IMG/VR virus record: IMGVR_UViG_3300044630_003256
Location: 1-25,546 of that record
Source of the DNA: a virus
Reading direction: 5' to 3' (one strand)
DNA: 25,546 nucleotides
The notes under the pieces were generated by a model. It was not told where the DNA came from, did no database searches, and saw nothing but the letters and a program-made list of their open reading frames with translations. The translations under genes and the position numbers were made by a program. This document shows positions 12,495 through 19,534 of this stretch, piece after piece. The first letter of the stretch is position 1. The number at the start of each line of letters is the position of its first letter.

Positions 12495-13958
12495 ATGAAA
12501 ATAAATCTAAGTGATAAAATCATAGCCTGGTTGGCTCTCCTAAGTGGACTAACTATATCTGCTGTGGCAATTTGGTATAGTGTAGCTGGCCTTGTTTCAA
12601 TCTTTGCGGCCGCAGTGATACCCATTATTGTTATGGGTGTGGTGTTAGAGGTTAGCAAATTAATTGCCACGGTATGGCTTAAGATAAATTGGACCCGTGC
12701 TCCTGTTTTTATTAGATCGTATCTAATTGCAGCCATTGCTATTCTAATGCTCATTACCAGTATGGGTATCTTTGGATTCTTAAGTAAAGCGCACAGTGAT
12801 GCTGGACTAGTCTCGGGAGATGTACAGGCTAAGATTGCAGTATATGATGAGAAGATTAAAACTGAACGAGAAAACATAGATGCTGCTCGTAAAGCACTTA
12901 CTCAAATGGATTCTCAAGTTAACGAAAGGCTCAGTCGCAGTACCGACGACAAAGGTGCAGAGCGAGCCGTTCAAATCCGTAGACAACAACAAGCAGAAAG
13001 AACTAGACTGCAAAACGATATTGCTAAGTCACAGGGTGCTATTGCTAAACTTAACGAAGAACGAGCTCCTATTGCCGCTGAAGTCCGAAAAGTTGAAGCC
13101 GAAGTCGGCCCAATAAAATATATTGCTAATTTTATCTACGGTGATAATCCCGAAGCCAACGTATTAGAAAAAGCTGTCACCTGGGTAATTATAATTATTG
13201 TTGTGGTGTTTGATCCATTAGCGGTTATTTTGTTGTTGGCAAGTCAATACAGCTTTCAATGGTTCCGAACTGCTCGAGAAGAAGACGACGAGCTAGCAGT
13301 AAAAGAATGGTTTGAACAAGGTAAAGACCGTGCTCGTCAATTAGATCAAGAAGTCGAGGAGCAAGATGCTGAAATAAAAGCAGAACCTTTTATTCCGGCC
13401 AGCAGTCCGTTATGGCCATTCCCGGTTCAAGGACCAACACCAGCAGTTGAAGACAGAGAATTAGGTATTTTTGAAAAACATCCTTATCTTTTGAAACCGT
13501 GGGTAAGTCAAGTACCGGAAGAATTTCGAGTTGCTCCACAGGTTTATAAAACTGAAGAATCGGCAGAAGAAGAAGAACACAATGATCAAGCTGAATTAGC
13601 ACAAGCGTCTGAAAGTGAAGCATCTGCAATGACACAGTGGAAAGCTGATCATCCTGACAGCAGTCTAAAACTTCAGAGAAAACTTTTTGAACGTGGTGTT
13701 ATCAAAGAACTTCCCTGGGAATCTTATCTAAAGCCGCAGCCCGATCACGTGGATGATGCTGCCAGCGAAGCTGCCAAATGGATAGAAGAACAACGGGTTC
13801 TTGCAGACGAATCTAAAAAAAAAGACAGTGACTTGGGTGGAGAAACAAGGGACGCAGCAGATCAAGAAAACCAAGGAAATGTAAGTTATGTTCAAAATGC
13901 TGAACAGACAGGTTCTACTCTTTGGCAACGTGTAAAAGCAAAAAAAGATGAACAGTAA
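12495..13958 (+). CDS. Membrane protein with coiled coil (487 aa)
   Basis: A large integral membrane protein. Hydrophobic helices are at about residues 8-30, 32-52, 72-97 and 228-250 (the last containing VVVFDPLAVILLLAS). Residues 115-205 form a long charged coiled coil (IKTERENIDAARKALTQM, then RRQQQAERTRLQNDI). The C-terminal 235 residues are soluble, acidic and repeat-poor (EEDDELAVKEWFEQ, AEEEEHNDQ), with a proline-rich stretch. The pattern of early helices, a coiled coil and a 'fDPLAV.LLLA' helix recurs in uncharacterised membrane proteins of T4-like environmental phages, which I recall only in outline. The function is unknown; superinfection exclusion or membrane remodelling are possibilities with no direct support. 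It overlaps the next ORF by 11 nt. Confidence 0.8.
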   Translation: MKINLSDKIIAWLALLSGLTISAVAIWYSVAGLVSIFAAAVIPIIVMGVVLEVSKLIATVWLKINWTRAPVFIRSYLIAAIAILMLITSMGIFGFLSKAHSDAGLVSGDVQAKIAVYDEKIKTERENIDAARKALTQMDSQVNERLSRSTDDKGAERAVQIRRQQQAERTRLQNDIAKSQGAIAKLNEERAPIAAEVRKVEAEVGPIKYIANFIYGDNPEANVLEKAVTWVIIIIVVVFDPLAVILLLASQYSFQWFRTAREEDDELAVKEWFEQGKDRARQLDQEVEEQDAEIKAEPFIPASSPLWPFPVQGPTPAVEDRELGIFEKHPYLLKPWVSQVPEEFRVAPQVYKTEESAEEEEHNDQAELAQASESEASAMTQWKADHPDSSLKLQRKLFERGVIKELPWESYLKPQPDHVDDAASEAAKWIEEQRVLADESKKKDSDLGGETRDAADQENQGNVSYVQNAEQTGSTLWQRVKAKKDEQ

Positions 13959-14334
13959 AGTAATTTTGGTTACTGATCCCGATGACGTAGCTTACGACGG
14001 TGTGAGATTGTTGCTGGTCAATCTTACTACTGATCAGACACAATTATTATCCACTGCACTGTCAAAAATCAATAATTTACCAATAATTATTCTTTATATT
14101 TGGGATAACAGTAGTTTAGATTGGTTGTTTGATAAAAAACACAAGAGTCACTATATAATCTTTAATGCAGAACATCAAAATGAGTTAATTACTGGTTATA
14201 TGTCTGCACAACGTAATTCATCGTATTTTGGAATACTAAAAAACCTAGCTAAGGTCAATACAAAGGCTATATATAGTATTGATGACTGCATCAAATTATT
14301 AGAAACCGTAATAGGAACTTATGAACAACAATAA
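13948..14334 (+). CDS. Conserved hypothetical protein of T4-like phages (128 aa)
   Basis: Overlaps the membrane-protein gene by 11 nt. The sequence has an alpha/beta, Rossmann-like order: strand [22 protein letters not shown], a helix, [12 protein letters not shown], a helix ([11 protein letters not shown]), strand HYIIFNAEH, helix [11 protein letters not shown], and [17 protein letters not shown]. The opening '[11 protein letters not shown]..DGvR' and 'FDkK.ks..IIFNAe' read like a conserved hypothetical protein that recurs in T4-like marine phages. No catalytic motif is recognised. It overlaps the bS21 gene by 14 nt, so the two are coupled. Confidence 0.72.
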   Translation: MNSKVILVTDPDDVAYDGVRLLLVNLTTDQTQLLSTALSKINNLPIIILYIWDNSSLDWLFDKKHKSHYIIFNAEHQNELITGYMSAQRNSSYFGILKNLAKVNTKAIYSIDDCIKLLETVIGTYEQQ

Positions 14335-14563
14335 TACAGCTAGAGCCAATGGTAGCACAGTTTATGTCAAAGAGAATGAAAACATTAATCAAGCTCTAAG
14401 AAGATTCAAAAAGAAAATAGACGATAGTGGACTTTTGGAAGAGCTACGTGCCCGTGAATTTTATGAAAAGCCGACCACTGAGCGCAAACGCAAAGCCGGC
14501 GCTGCCAAAGCACGTTGGAATAAAAAGCTCAGAGAACAACAACTTCCTAAAAAAATGTTTTAA
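14321..14563 (+). CDS. rpsU: Small-subunit ribosomal protein bS21
   Basis: An 80-residue basic protein carrying the full bS21 signature: [20 protein letters not shown], then [23 protein letters not shown] and a basic C-terminus ([12 protein letters not shown]). bS21 sits on the 30S platform near the anti-Shine-Dalgarno sequence and aids initiation. Phage copies are known from large phages and pelagiphages and are thought to replace or supplement the host protein and steer initiation towards phage mRNAs. The N-terminal extension ([12 protein letters not shown]) is longer than in E. coli (71 aa). It overlaps the previous gene by 14 nt. Identity is clear; the effect on initiation is inference. 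Confidence 0.93.
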   Translation: MNNNNTARANGSTVYVKENENINQALRRFKKKIDDSGLLEELRAREFYEKPTTERKRKAGAAKARWNKKLREQQLPKKMF

Positions 14564-14567
14564 TCTA

Positions 14568-14596
14568 TTGACCATTGGTCAGAAAGGTAGTATAAT
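14568..14596 (+). promoter_or_regulatory. Sigma70-type promoter of the DexA-like gene
   Basis: TTGACC (14568-14573), 17-bp spacer, TATAAT (14591-14596). The expected start falls at or within 1-2 nt of the ATG at 14603, implying a leaderless mRNA. Confidence 0.82.
14569..14581. promoter_or_regulatory. Palindrome over the -35 box, possible operator
   Basis: TGACCA-T-TGGTCA is a perfect 6-1-6 palindrome covering most of the -35 box and entering the spacer of the DexA-like gene's promoter. A repressor bound here would block transcription. The protein that might bind is not identified. Confidence 0.5.
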
Positions 14597-14602
14597 AACT
14601 GT

Positions 14603-15184
14603 ATGAATACAGATATTATGATTGACTTAGAAACGCTAGACGTTCTCCCCACTGCAACTATTCTCACCATCGGAGCAGTTAAATTTGATCCGTTCGGTGA
14701 TGATGTTAATGAAAATAAATGCGAGAAATTTTATGTCCGTGTTGACGTTGATAGTTGTGATAGGATTGGTTCTACGGTTTCGCAGGCTACCTTAGACTGG
14801 TGGGCTAACCAAAGCCAAGAAGCTCAGAACGAAGCATTTGATCCCGCAAATAGAGTTTCCATCGAAGAAGCAATAACACAACTGTACAAGTTTTGTTGGG
14901 GTGCTAAACGTGTATGGAGTCACGGTGCCGGCTTTGATGTCACTATTCTAGAATGGTATTTCCGTAAAATTGGTAAAGCCATTCCTTGGAGTTTCTGGGA
15001 AGTTCGCGATACTCGTACCATATTCGACATTGGAATAAATCCCAATCGTCCTCCTGTACTAAAACATCACGCCCTTGAAGATGCTTGGAATCAAGCAGTA
15101 GGTGTTCAGAATGTTTATAAAAAATTACGAACTGCTAGTAGTATCAACGGTGAACTTTTTCAACCGTTGGCACATCAAAGATAA
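14603..15184 (+). CDS. dexA: DexA-like 3'-5' exonuclease (DEDDh)
   Basis: A 193-residue RNase-T/DnaQ-fold exonuclease like T4 DexA. Exo I motif MIDLETL supplies Asp8 and Glu10; Exo II is HGAGFDVTIL with Asp112; Exo III is HHALEDA with His155 and Asp160, defining the DEDDh class. The gene ends 80 nt before dnaK. Its sigma70-type promoter places the start point at the ATG, and there is no ribosome-binding site, so initiation is probably leaderless. DexA degrades DNA from 3' ends in T4 and is dispensable; proofreading or RNA processing are alternatives in other family members. The symbol rests on similarity in layout to T4 DexA. Confidence 0.87.
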   Translation: MNTDIMIDLETLDVLPTATILTIGAVKFDPFGDDVNENKCEKFYVRVDVDSCDRIGSTVSQATLDWWANQSQEAQNEAFDPANRVSIEEAITQLYKFCWGAKRVWSHGAGFDVTILEWYFRKIGKAIPWSFWEVRDTRTIFDIGINPNRPPVLKHHALEDAWNQAVGVQNVYKKLRTASSINGELFQPLAHQR

Positions 15185-15187
15185 ATA
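15180..15187 (+). promoter_or_regulatory. Late-promoter-like box in the 80-nt gap before dnaK
   Basis: GATAAATA overlaps the dexA-like stop codon and has one mismatch to the T4 late consensus TATAAATA. A small hairpin GAGCA-TAG-TGCTC (15221-15233) lies in the leader. No heat-shock-type (sigma32) boxes are evident. Such boxes arise often by chance in AT-rich DNA. Confidence 0.3.
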
Positions 15188-15264
15188 AAATCGTAAATTG
15201 TACCAATAGGGCAGTTTATAGAGCATAGTGCTCACAAATTAGATCTTACTTTTAAGGAGATATT

Positions 15265-17166
15265 ATGTCTAAGATCATCGGTATTGACCTCGGCACCACA
15301 AATTCTTGCGTGGCTATCGTCGAAAATGGAATTCCCAAAGTTATTGAGAATTCAGAAGGTGCTAGAACTACACCCAGTGTGGTTGCCTACACCAACAATG
15401 AAATTCTAGTTGGTGCTAGCGCAAAACGCCAGGCAGTAACAAATCCCAAAAACACCATCTATGCTGCCAAGCGATTAATTGGTCGTAAATTCACTGAGGA
15501 TGCAGTTCAAAAGGACATCGACCTGATGCCTTATGAAATTATCCAAAACGGTAATGGTGATGCTTGGGTTAAGGCCGGAGAACAACGCCTTGCACCTCCG
15601 CAGATTTCAGCTGAAGTTCTGCGTAAAATGAAAAAGACAGCGGAGGATTATTTAGGACATGAAGTTACCCAAGCAGTTATCACAGTTCCTGCGTACTTTA
15701 ACGACAGCCAAAGACAAGCTACTAAGGATGCGGGACAGATCGCAGGCTTAGAGGTACTCCGTATTATCAATGAGCCTACTGCGGCAGCTCTTAGTTATGG
15801 CGTTGATAAGTCTGATAAAGCTGACAGGAAGATTGCTGTTTATGACCTCGGCGGCGGCACTTTCGACGTATCGATCATTGAGATCGCGAATGTGGAAGGC
15901 GACAAACAAATCGAAGTACTAAGCACCAACGGTGACACCTTTCTAGGTGGTGAAGATTTTGATCAACGCATTATGGAATTCCTTGTTGATGAATTCAAGA
16001 AAGATTCCGGAATCGATCTCAAGAAAGATATGCTTGCACTACAGCGTTTAAAAGATGCTGCTGAAAAAGCCAAGATTGAATTATCTAGTAGTGCTCAGAC
16101 AGAAGTCAATCTTCCATACGTTACGGCTGATGCAAGTGGTCCTAAACACCTAGTGGTTAAAATTAGTCGTGCTAAATTAGAAAATCTAGTTGCAGATCTA
16201 ATCGAACGTAGTCTAACACCTTGCCGCACTGCTATGAAAGATGCAGGCGTTACTGCCGCTGACATTGACGAAGTTATTCTAGTCGGCGGACAAACACGTA
16301 TGCCTAAAGTACAAGAAGCTGTTGAACAGTTGTTTGGTAAAGCACCACGTAAAGATGTCAACCCAGACGAAGCAGTTGCCGCAGGTGCTGCTATTCAAGG
16401 TGCAGTTCTAGGTGGTGATCGCAATGACGTTCTATTGTTAGATGTTACTCCCCTAAGTGTAGGCATCGAAACAATGGGTGGTATTATGACCAAGTTGGTT
16501 CAAAAGAACACAACTATTCCGACCAAGGCAAGTCAAACATTCTCAACAGCAGAAGACAATCAAGCTGCGGTTACGATCAAAGCCTACCAGGGAGAGCGTG
16601 AACTTGTACAATATAACAAGTTGTTGGGCGAGTTTAACCTAGAAGGTATTGCACCAGCACGTAGAGGACAGCCGCAGATTGAAGTAAGTTTTGACATCGA
16701 CGCCAATGGAATTATGCACGTCAGTGCCAAAGACAAAAACACCGGCAAAGAAAACAAAATCACTATTAAATCAGATAGTGGATTGAGCAAAGAAGAAATC
16801 GAGCGTATGGTTCAAGATGCTGAAGTTAATGCAGACGCAGATAAGAAACAACGAACATTAATCGAAACACGCAATGGTGCCGAAGCACAGATGCACGAAG
16901 TACGTAAAGATCTAGAAGAGTTCCGTTCAGAACTTTCTGAAACAGAAATCACTGAGTTAGAAACAGTGATCAAAGCAGTAGAAGAAGCTAACAAAGGCAC
17001 AGACCCTGAAAAGATCACTGAAGAACTCAACAAGGTTTATCCGGCAATGAAAACATTGTTGGATAAAAAACAGGCCAAAGAACAGGCAGCTCAGGCGCCT
17101 CAACCAGAAGCCAAAGCAGATGACAATGTGGTAGACGCTACGTTTACTGAAACCAAGTCTAGCTAA
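15265..17166 (+). CDS. dnaK: Full-length chaperone DnaK (Hsp70)
   Basis: A complete 633-residue Hsp70 with an AAGGAG site 7 nt upstream. ATP-binding signatures are in order: [14 protein letters not shown] (5-18), [44 protein letters not shown] and [11 protein letters not shown]. The linker [19 protein letters not shown] and the substrate-binding domain follow, then a helical lid and a tail ending NVVDATFTE, close to the DVVDAEFEE of bacterial DnaK. All parts needed for activity appear present. DnaJ and GrpE are not in the window, so host co-chaperones would be needed. Full-length DnaK is rare in phages, so transfer from a host is likely. Hsp20 and ClpS follow, suggesting a protein-quality-control group. 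Confidence 0.97.
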   Translation: MSKIIGIDLGTTNSCVAIVENGIPKVIENSEGARTTPSVVAYTNNEILVGASAKRQAVTNPKNTIYAAKRLIGRKFTEDAVQKDIDLMPYEIIQNGNGDAWVKAGEQRLAPPQISAEVLRKMKKTAEDYLGHEVTQAVITVPAYFNDSQRQATKDAGQIAGLEVLRIINEPTAAALSYGVDKSDKADRKIAVYDLGGGTFDVSIIEIANVEGDKQIEVLSTNGDTFLGGEDFDQRIMEFLVDEFKKDSGIDLKKDMLALQRLKDAAEKAKIELSSSAQTEVNLPYVTADASGPKHLVVKISRAKLENLVADLIERSLTPCRTAMKDAGVTAADIDEVILVGGQTRMPKVQEAVEQLFGKAPRKDVNPDEAVAAGAAIQGAVLGGDRNDVLLLDVTPLSVGIETMGGIMTKLVQKNTTIPTKASQTFSTAEDNQAAVTIKAYQGERELVQYNKLLGEFNLEGIAPARRGQPQIEVSFDIDANGIMHVSAKDKNTGKENKITIKSDSGLSKEEIERMVQDAEVNADADKKQRTLIETRNGAEAQMHEVRKDLEEFRSELSETEITELETVIKAVEEANKGTDPEKITEELNKVYPAMKTLLDKKQAKEQAAQAPQPEAKADDNVVDATFTETKSS

Positions 17167-17173
17167 TTGTTAA

Positions 17174-17194
17174 AGGGGTACTTTCGAGGCCCCT
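17174..17194 (+). terminator. Probable terminator between dnaK and hsp20
   Basis: AGGGG-TA-CT-TTCG-AG-G-CCCCT hairpin followed by ATTGTTCTTAC. The T-tract is broken, so it may only partly terminate, leaving some co-expression of hsp20. Confidence 0.6.
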
Positions 17195-17222
17195 ATTGTT
17201 CTTACTTTATAAGGAGACTATT

Positions 17223-17660
17223 ATGAACAACAATCAACTATCGAGATTAGACACACTGAGCAGAGCACTTGTGGGATTTGACACAATGTTTGATCAAATG
17301 GAACGCAGATTTGCCAACCAAGTATCTAACAACTATCCTCCATTTAATATCCTTAAATGGAATGAAGACCAGTACGAAATTCAAATTGCAATTACTGGAT
17401 TTGAAAAAGAAGAAATTCGAGTAGAAGTTGAACGCAATCAATTGAGTGTGTTTGGCGAATCTAAAGAAATGTCTTTGGGAGATGCCATGTATCTTCACCG
17501 TGGACTTGCTACACGAGACTTTGAAAAAACGTTTACTCTAGCAGAACACATGGAAGTCAAGTTGGCCGAGATCAGAAACGGTATGTTGAGAATTCAACTT
17601 TTCCGTAACGTTCCGGAATCCGAAAAACCACGTATCATTGATATTGTGGAAATTAAGTAA
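17223..17660 (+). CDS. Small heat-shock protein Hsp20/IbpA family
   Basis: A 145-residue small heat-shock protein with an AAGGAG site; the ATG at 17223 is used, since an ATG at 17196 lacks a ribosome-binding site. The N-terminal arm (MNNNQLSRLDTLSRALVGFD) is IbpA-like, and the alpha-crystallin domain (residues about 40-130) shows PPFNILKWNEDQYEIQIAITGF, RVEVERNQLSVFGES, LATRDFEKTFTLAEHMEV and NGMLRIQLFRN. The tail has a short IDI motif for oligomer contacts. These proteins hold unfolding polypeptides for later refolding by DnaK, which is encoded directly upstream. Hsp20 genes are common in T4-like cyanophages. The identity is clear. Confidence 0.93.
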   Translation: MNNNQLSRLDTLSRALVGFDTMFDQMERRFANQVSNNYPPFNILKWNEDQYEIQIAITGFEKEEIRVEVERNQLSVFGESKEMSLGDAMYLHRGLATRDFEKTFTLAEHMEVKLAEIRNGMLRIQLFRNVPESEKPRIIDIVEIK

Positions 17661-17662
17661 TT

Positions 17663-17689
17663 AATTAGGGGAGCTCGTCTCTCCTAATT
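17663..17689 (+). terminator. Hairpin after hsp20
   Basis: AATTAGGGGAG - CTCGT - CTCTCCTAATT, 11 bp with one G-T pair, directly after the hsp20 stop. There is no clear T-tract behind it, so it may terminate weakly or protect the 3' end. The ribosome-binding site of clpS (GGAGC) follows immediately. Confidence 0.6.
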
Positions 17690-17705
17690 TGGAGCAAATA
17701 AAAAT

Positions 17706-18008
17706 ATGTCCACTGATTTAAAAATTGATGAAAAAATCACAGTTTCCTTACAGCCCCCAAAGCTATGGAAAGTTGTGTTGCTGAACGATGATAAAACTCC
17801 TATGGAGTTTGTGATCGAAGTGTTGACTGGTATATTCAAACACGCACAGGAACGAGCCAAAGACATTACCTTAGAAATACATAACACCGGTAGTGCGGTG
17901 GCAGGAATCTACACACACGAAATTGCCGAACAAAAAGGCATAGACTCTACTCAGGCTGCAAGACAAAATGGATTTCCTTTAGTGGTTACTATTGAACCAG
18001 ATGCATGA
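17706..18008 (+). CDS. clpS: ClpS, N-degron adaptor for ClpAP
   Basis: A 100-residue ClpS. The peptide-binding residues align with E. coli ClpS with a constant offset of seven: Asn27-Asp28 (N34, D35), Thr31 (T38), the gatekeeper Met33 (M40) and His59 (H66), within WKVVLLNDDKTPMEFVIEVL and EIHNTGSAVAGIYTHEIAE. The flexible N-terminal arm (residues 1-18) is present; it is needed to engage ClpA. ClpS delivers N-degron proteins to ClpAP and lowers ClpAP degradation of ssrA-tagged proteins. A phage that also carries tmRNA could thus shift proteolysis. No clpA is in the window. The stop overlaps the next start as ATGA. Confidence 0.94.
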   Translation: MSTDLKIDEKITVSLQPPKLWKVVLLNDDKTPMEFVIEVLTGIFKHAQERAKDITLEIHNTGSAVAGIYTHEIAEQKGIDSTQAARQNGFPLVVTIEPDA

Positions 18009-18274
18009 ATCAAGAAGATATAAGAGTTATAAAATACACTGATCTTGGCACAAAGAGATTTCAATATTGGCTAACTCTTTTTGATTGTAGAAGTGGCAAT
18101 CAAACTTCTGGAAAAAAAGGAAAAAGAACCTTGATAAAATATCTAGAAAGTTTGTTTGGGCCGTTAGGAGAGAGATGGCATTTCCAAAGACAAAATGAAC
18201 AGATATATACTGTTAAATTAAATCAGGAGAAGGATCTCCTGATTTTTCTTTTGAAGTTCAAATTAAAGAATTAA
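18005..18274 (+). CDS. Hypothetical protein (89 aa) whose 3' end holds a terminator
   Basis: Coupled to clpS by an ATGA overlap. The product starts MNQEDIRVIKYTDLGTKRFQ and ends ERWHFQRQNEQ, IYTVKLNQEKDLLIFLLKFK; the strands and the final 'dLLiFLLKFKLKN' look like a genuine protein end. The middle is basic (SGKKGKRTLIKYLESLFGPLG). I do not recognise the family. The striking point is that codons for NQEKDLLIF form a perfect 10-bp terminator hairpin (18220-18245) with a T-tract, ending about 20 nt before the stop codon. If it terminates, the mRNA lacks a stop. Function unknown. Confidence 0.7.
   Translation: MNQEDIRVIKYTDLGTKRFQYWLTLFDCRSGNQTSGKKGKRTLIKYLESLFGPLGERWHFQRQNEQIYTVKLNQEKDLLIFLLKFKLKN
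18220..18252 (+). terminator. Rho-independent terminator inside the 3' end of the 18005 ORF
   Basis: AAATCAGGAG - AAGGAT - CTCCTGATTT, a perfect 10-bp stem with a 6-nt loop, followed by TTCTTTT. The stop codon of the ORF is at 18272-18274, downstream of the expected end of the RNA. Confidence 0.82.
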
Positions 18275-18285
18275 ATATACATATT

Positions 18286-18831
18286 ATGAGCCTACGAGAA
18301 ATCACACACGATCTGCACGAAGAAGCAGAAAAAACAATCTTCGCAAAGAAATTGGTCAGCGGATCTTTTACCGCAGAAGAATATGCTAATTATCTTTGGC
18401 AAATGGTGCTGGTCTACAACGGTATTGAAACTGCCTGTAAAAGCCAAGGAATGCTAACCAATCTAAAAGATATTGAACGAACACACAAGATCTATCAAGA
18501 TTGTATAGAACTAGTTGGGCCGCACCATAGATTATTTTGGTTGCCGGTTACTATCGAGTACTATCAATATCTTCTAGAACTCAATATGAATCCCGAAAGA
18601 AAGCATTTGGTAAAAGCCCATATGTACTGTCGGCATATGGGGGACTTGTTCGGCGGACAGATCATTAAAAAGAAAGCACCAGGTCAGGGAAGATTCTATG
18701 ACTTTGACGATGCACATAATTTAAAAGCAGCTATCCGTGCTGAACTCACTGATGACCTAGGACCCGAAGCTCGAGTGGCCTTTGAATGGGCTATCAAGAT
18801 AATGAAGGCTCTAAACAATGAAGGTCGCTAA
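18286..18831 (+). CDS. Heme oxygenase
   Basis: A 181-residue biliverdin-producing heme oxygenase. The proximal heme ligand is His11 in ITHDLHEEAEKT, matching the 'LkeaTkevHtqaE' start of the family, and the distal-helix glycines are in HMGDLFGGQII (Gly119, Asp120, Gly123, Gly124), matching GDLSGGQ. The enzyme opens heme to biliverdin, CO and iron using reduced ferredoxin or a similar donor. A bilin reductase begins at its stop (TAATG overlap), so the product goes straight to the next step. Because of the terminator just upstream, a promoter between 18252 and 18286 is probably needed; no canonical one is visible. Such pairs occur in cyanophages, but this window shows no photosystem genes. Confidence 0.94.
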   Translation: MSLREITHDLHEEAEKTIFAKKLVSGSFTAEEYANYLWQMVLVYNGIETACKSQGMLTNLKDIERTHKIYQDCIELVGPHHRLFWLPVTIEYYQYLLELNMNPERKHLVKAHMYCRHMGDLFGGQIIKKKAPGQGRFYDFDDAHNLKAAIRAELTDDLGPEARVAFEWAIKIMKALNNEGR

Positions 18832-19511
18832 TGAGCCAAGTTTGGGACACACTTGTTGAGATCCAACATTTGTTGGAAAATAACTTCAGCCGCACGGGTC
18901 AAGAAGTTAATGAATCCGGAATGGAAAGATTTAATCAGCCAGGCTGGGTCAATCGCGTCTGGACTAGCGATCGTTATCGTCGTGCTCACATTGATGTTGT
19001 AGACGCTAGGGAAAGTAAAGGGCTATGGATGATGCACTGCTGTGTGTTTCCACATACACATAACCCTGCTCCTATTTTTGGCTTTGATGTAATAGCAGGT
19101 AAGAATAAGATTACCGGTTGTTTTATTGATTACAGTCCTACAGGAGATTTTGATCATCCAATGATTGAATATTTTGGTGAAGAAGTAGGTCGTTACGAAT
19201 GGAACAAAAAACGCAAGTTGCCAGAGTGGGCGGAACGCATTTTCAGCGAACATATGGTAGCTGCGGGCAATGTAAGCGATGAAAGTGAATTAAAACAACT
19301 TATAAGCCTAGCACATATTCTAGTTAATCACTATACAGAATGTGTAGGAGAAACTAACAATACCTCAGAAAGTACTAAAGATCAGCAGAATTACTATGCT
19401 CAAAACCAGAAACAAAACCCACATACACCTAAAGTAATGGTTAGTTTAGGTCTAAGCGAAGAAGATGTCCAAATGTTCATTCAGGACTGCCTTTTTCCTG
19501 AATTAAAATAA
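18831..19511 (+). CDS. Ferredoxin-dependent bilin reductase (PcyX/PcyA-like)
   Basis: A 226-residue protein of the ferredoxin-dependent bilin reductase family. The core reads GLWMMHCCVFPHTHNPAPIF then GFDVIAGKNKITGCFIDYSP. His69 and Asp86 are 17 residues apart, exactly the spacing of catalytic His88 and Asp105 in PcyA; the position of PcyA Glu76 is taken by Asp55 in RAHIDVV with a two-residue insertion. Length and context fit the phage type PcyX, reported from uncultured oceanic phages and shown to make phycoerythrobilin; PcyA would make phycocyanobilin. Which pigment forms here cannot be read from the sequence. Start and stop are coupled to heme oxygenase through TAATG. The C-terminal segment (about 175-226) is more divergent. 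Confidence 0.88.
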   Translation: MSQVWDTLVEIQHLLENNFSRTGQEVNESGMERFNQPGWVNRVWTSDRYRRAHIDVVDARESKGLWMMHCCVFPHTHNPAPIFGFDVIAGKNKITGCFIDYSPTGDFDHPMIEYFGEEVGRYEWNKKRKLPEWAERIFSEHMVAAGNVSDESELKQLISLAHILVNHYTECVGETNNTSESTKDQQNYYAQNQKQNPHTPKVMVSLGLSEEDVQMFIQDCLFPELK

Positions 19512-19520
19512 ATTCAGCTA

Positions 19521-19528
19521 TATAAATA
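19521..19528 (+). promoter_or_regulatory. T4-type late promoter box
   Basis: TATAAATA, identical to the T4 late consensus, ends 6 nt before the ATG at 19535, so transcription would start at about the start codon. Other one-mismatch boxes: 2956-2963, 7011-7018, 10147-10154 and 15180-15187. Confidence 0.55.
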
Positions 19529-19534
19529 GCTAAC

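Noticed and set aside
18005-18274. ORF after clpS as an ArfA homologue
   Set aside because: It shares only a short basic patch and the terminator placement; the ArfA signature residues are not visible.
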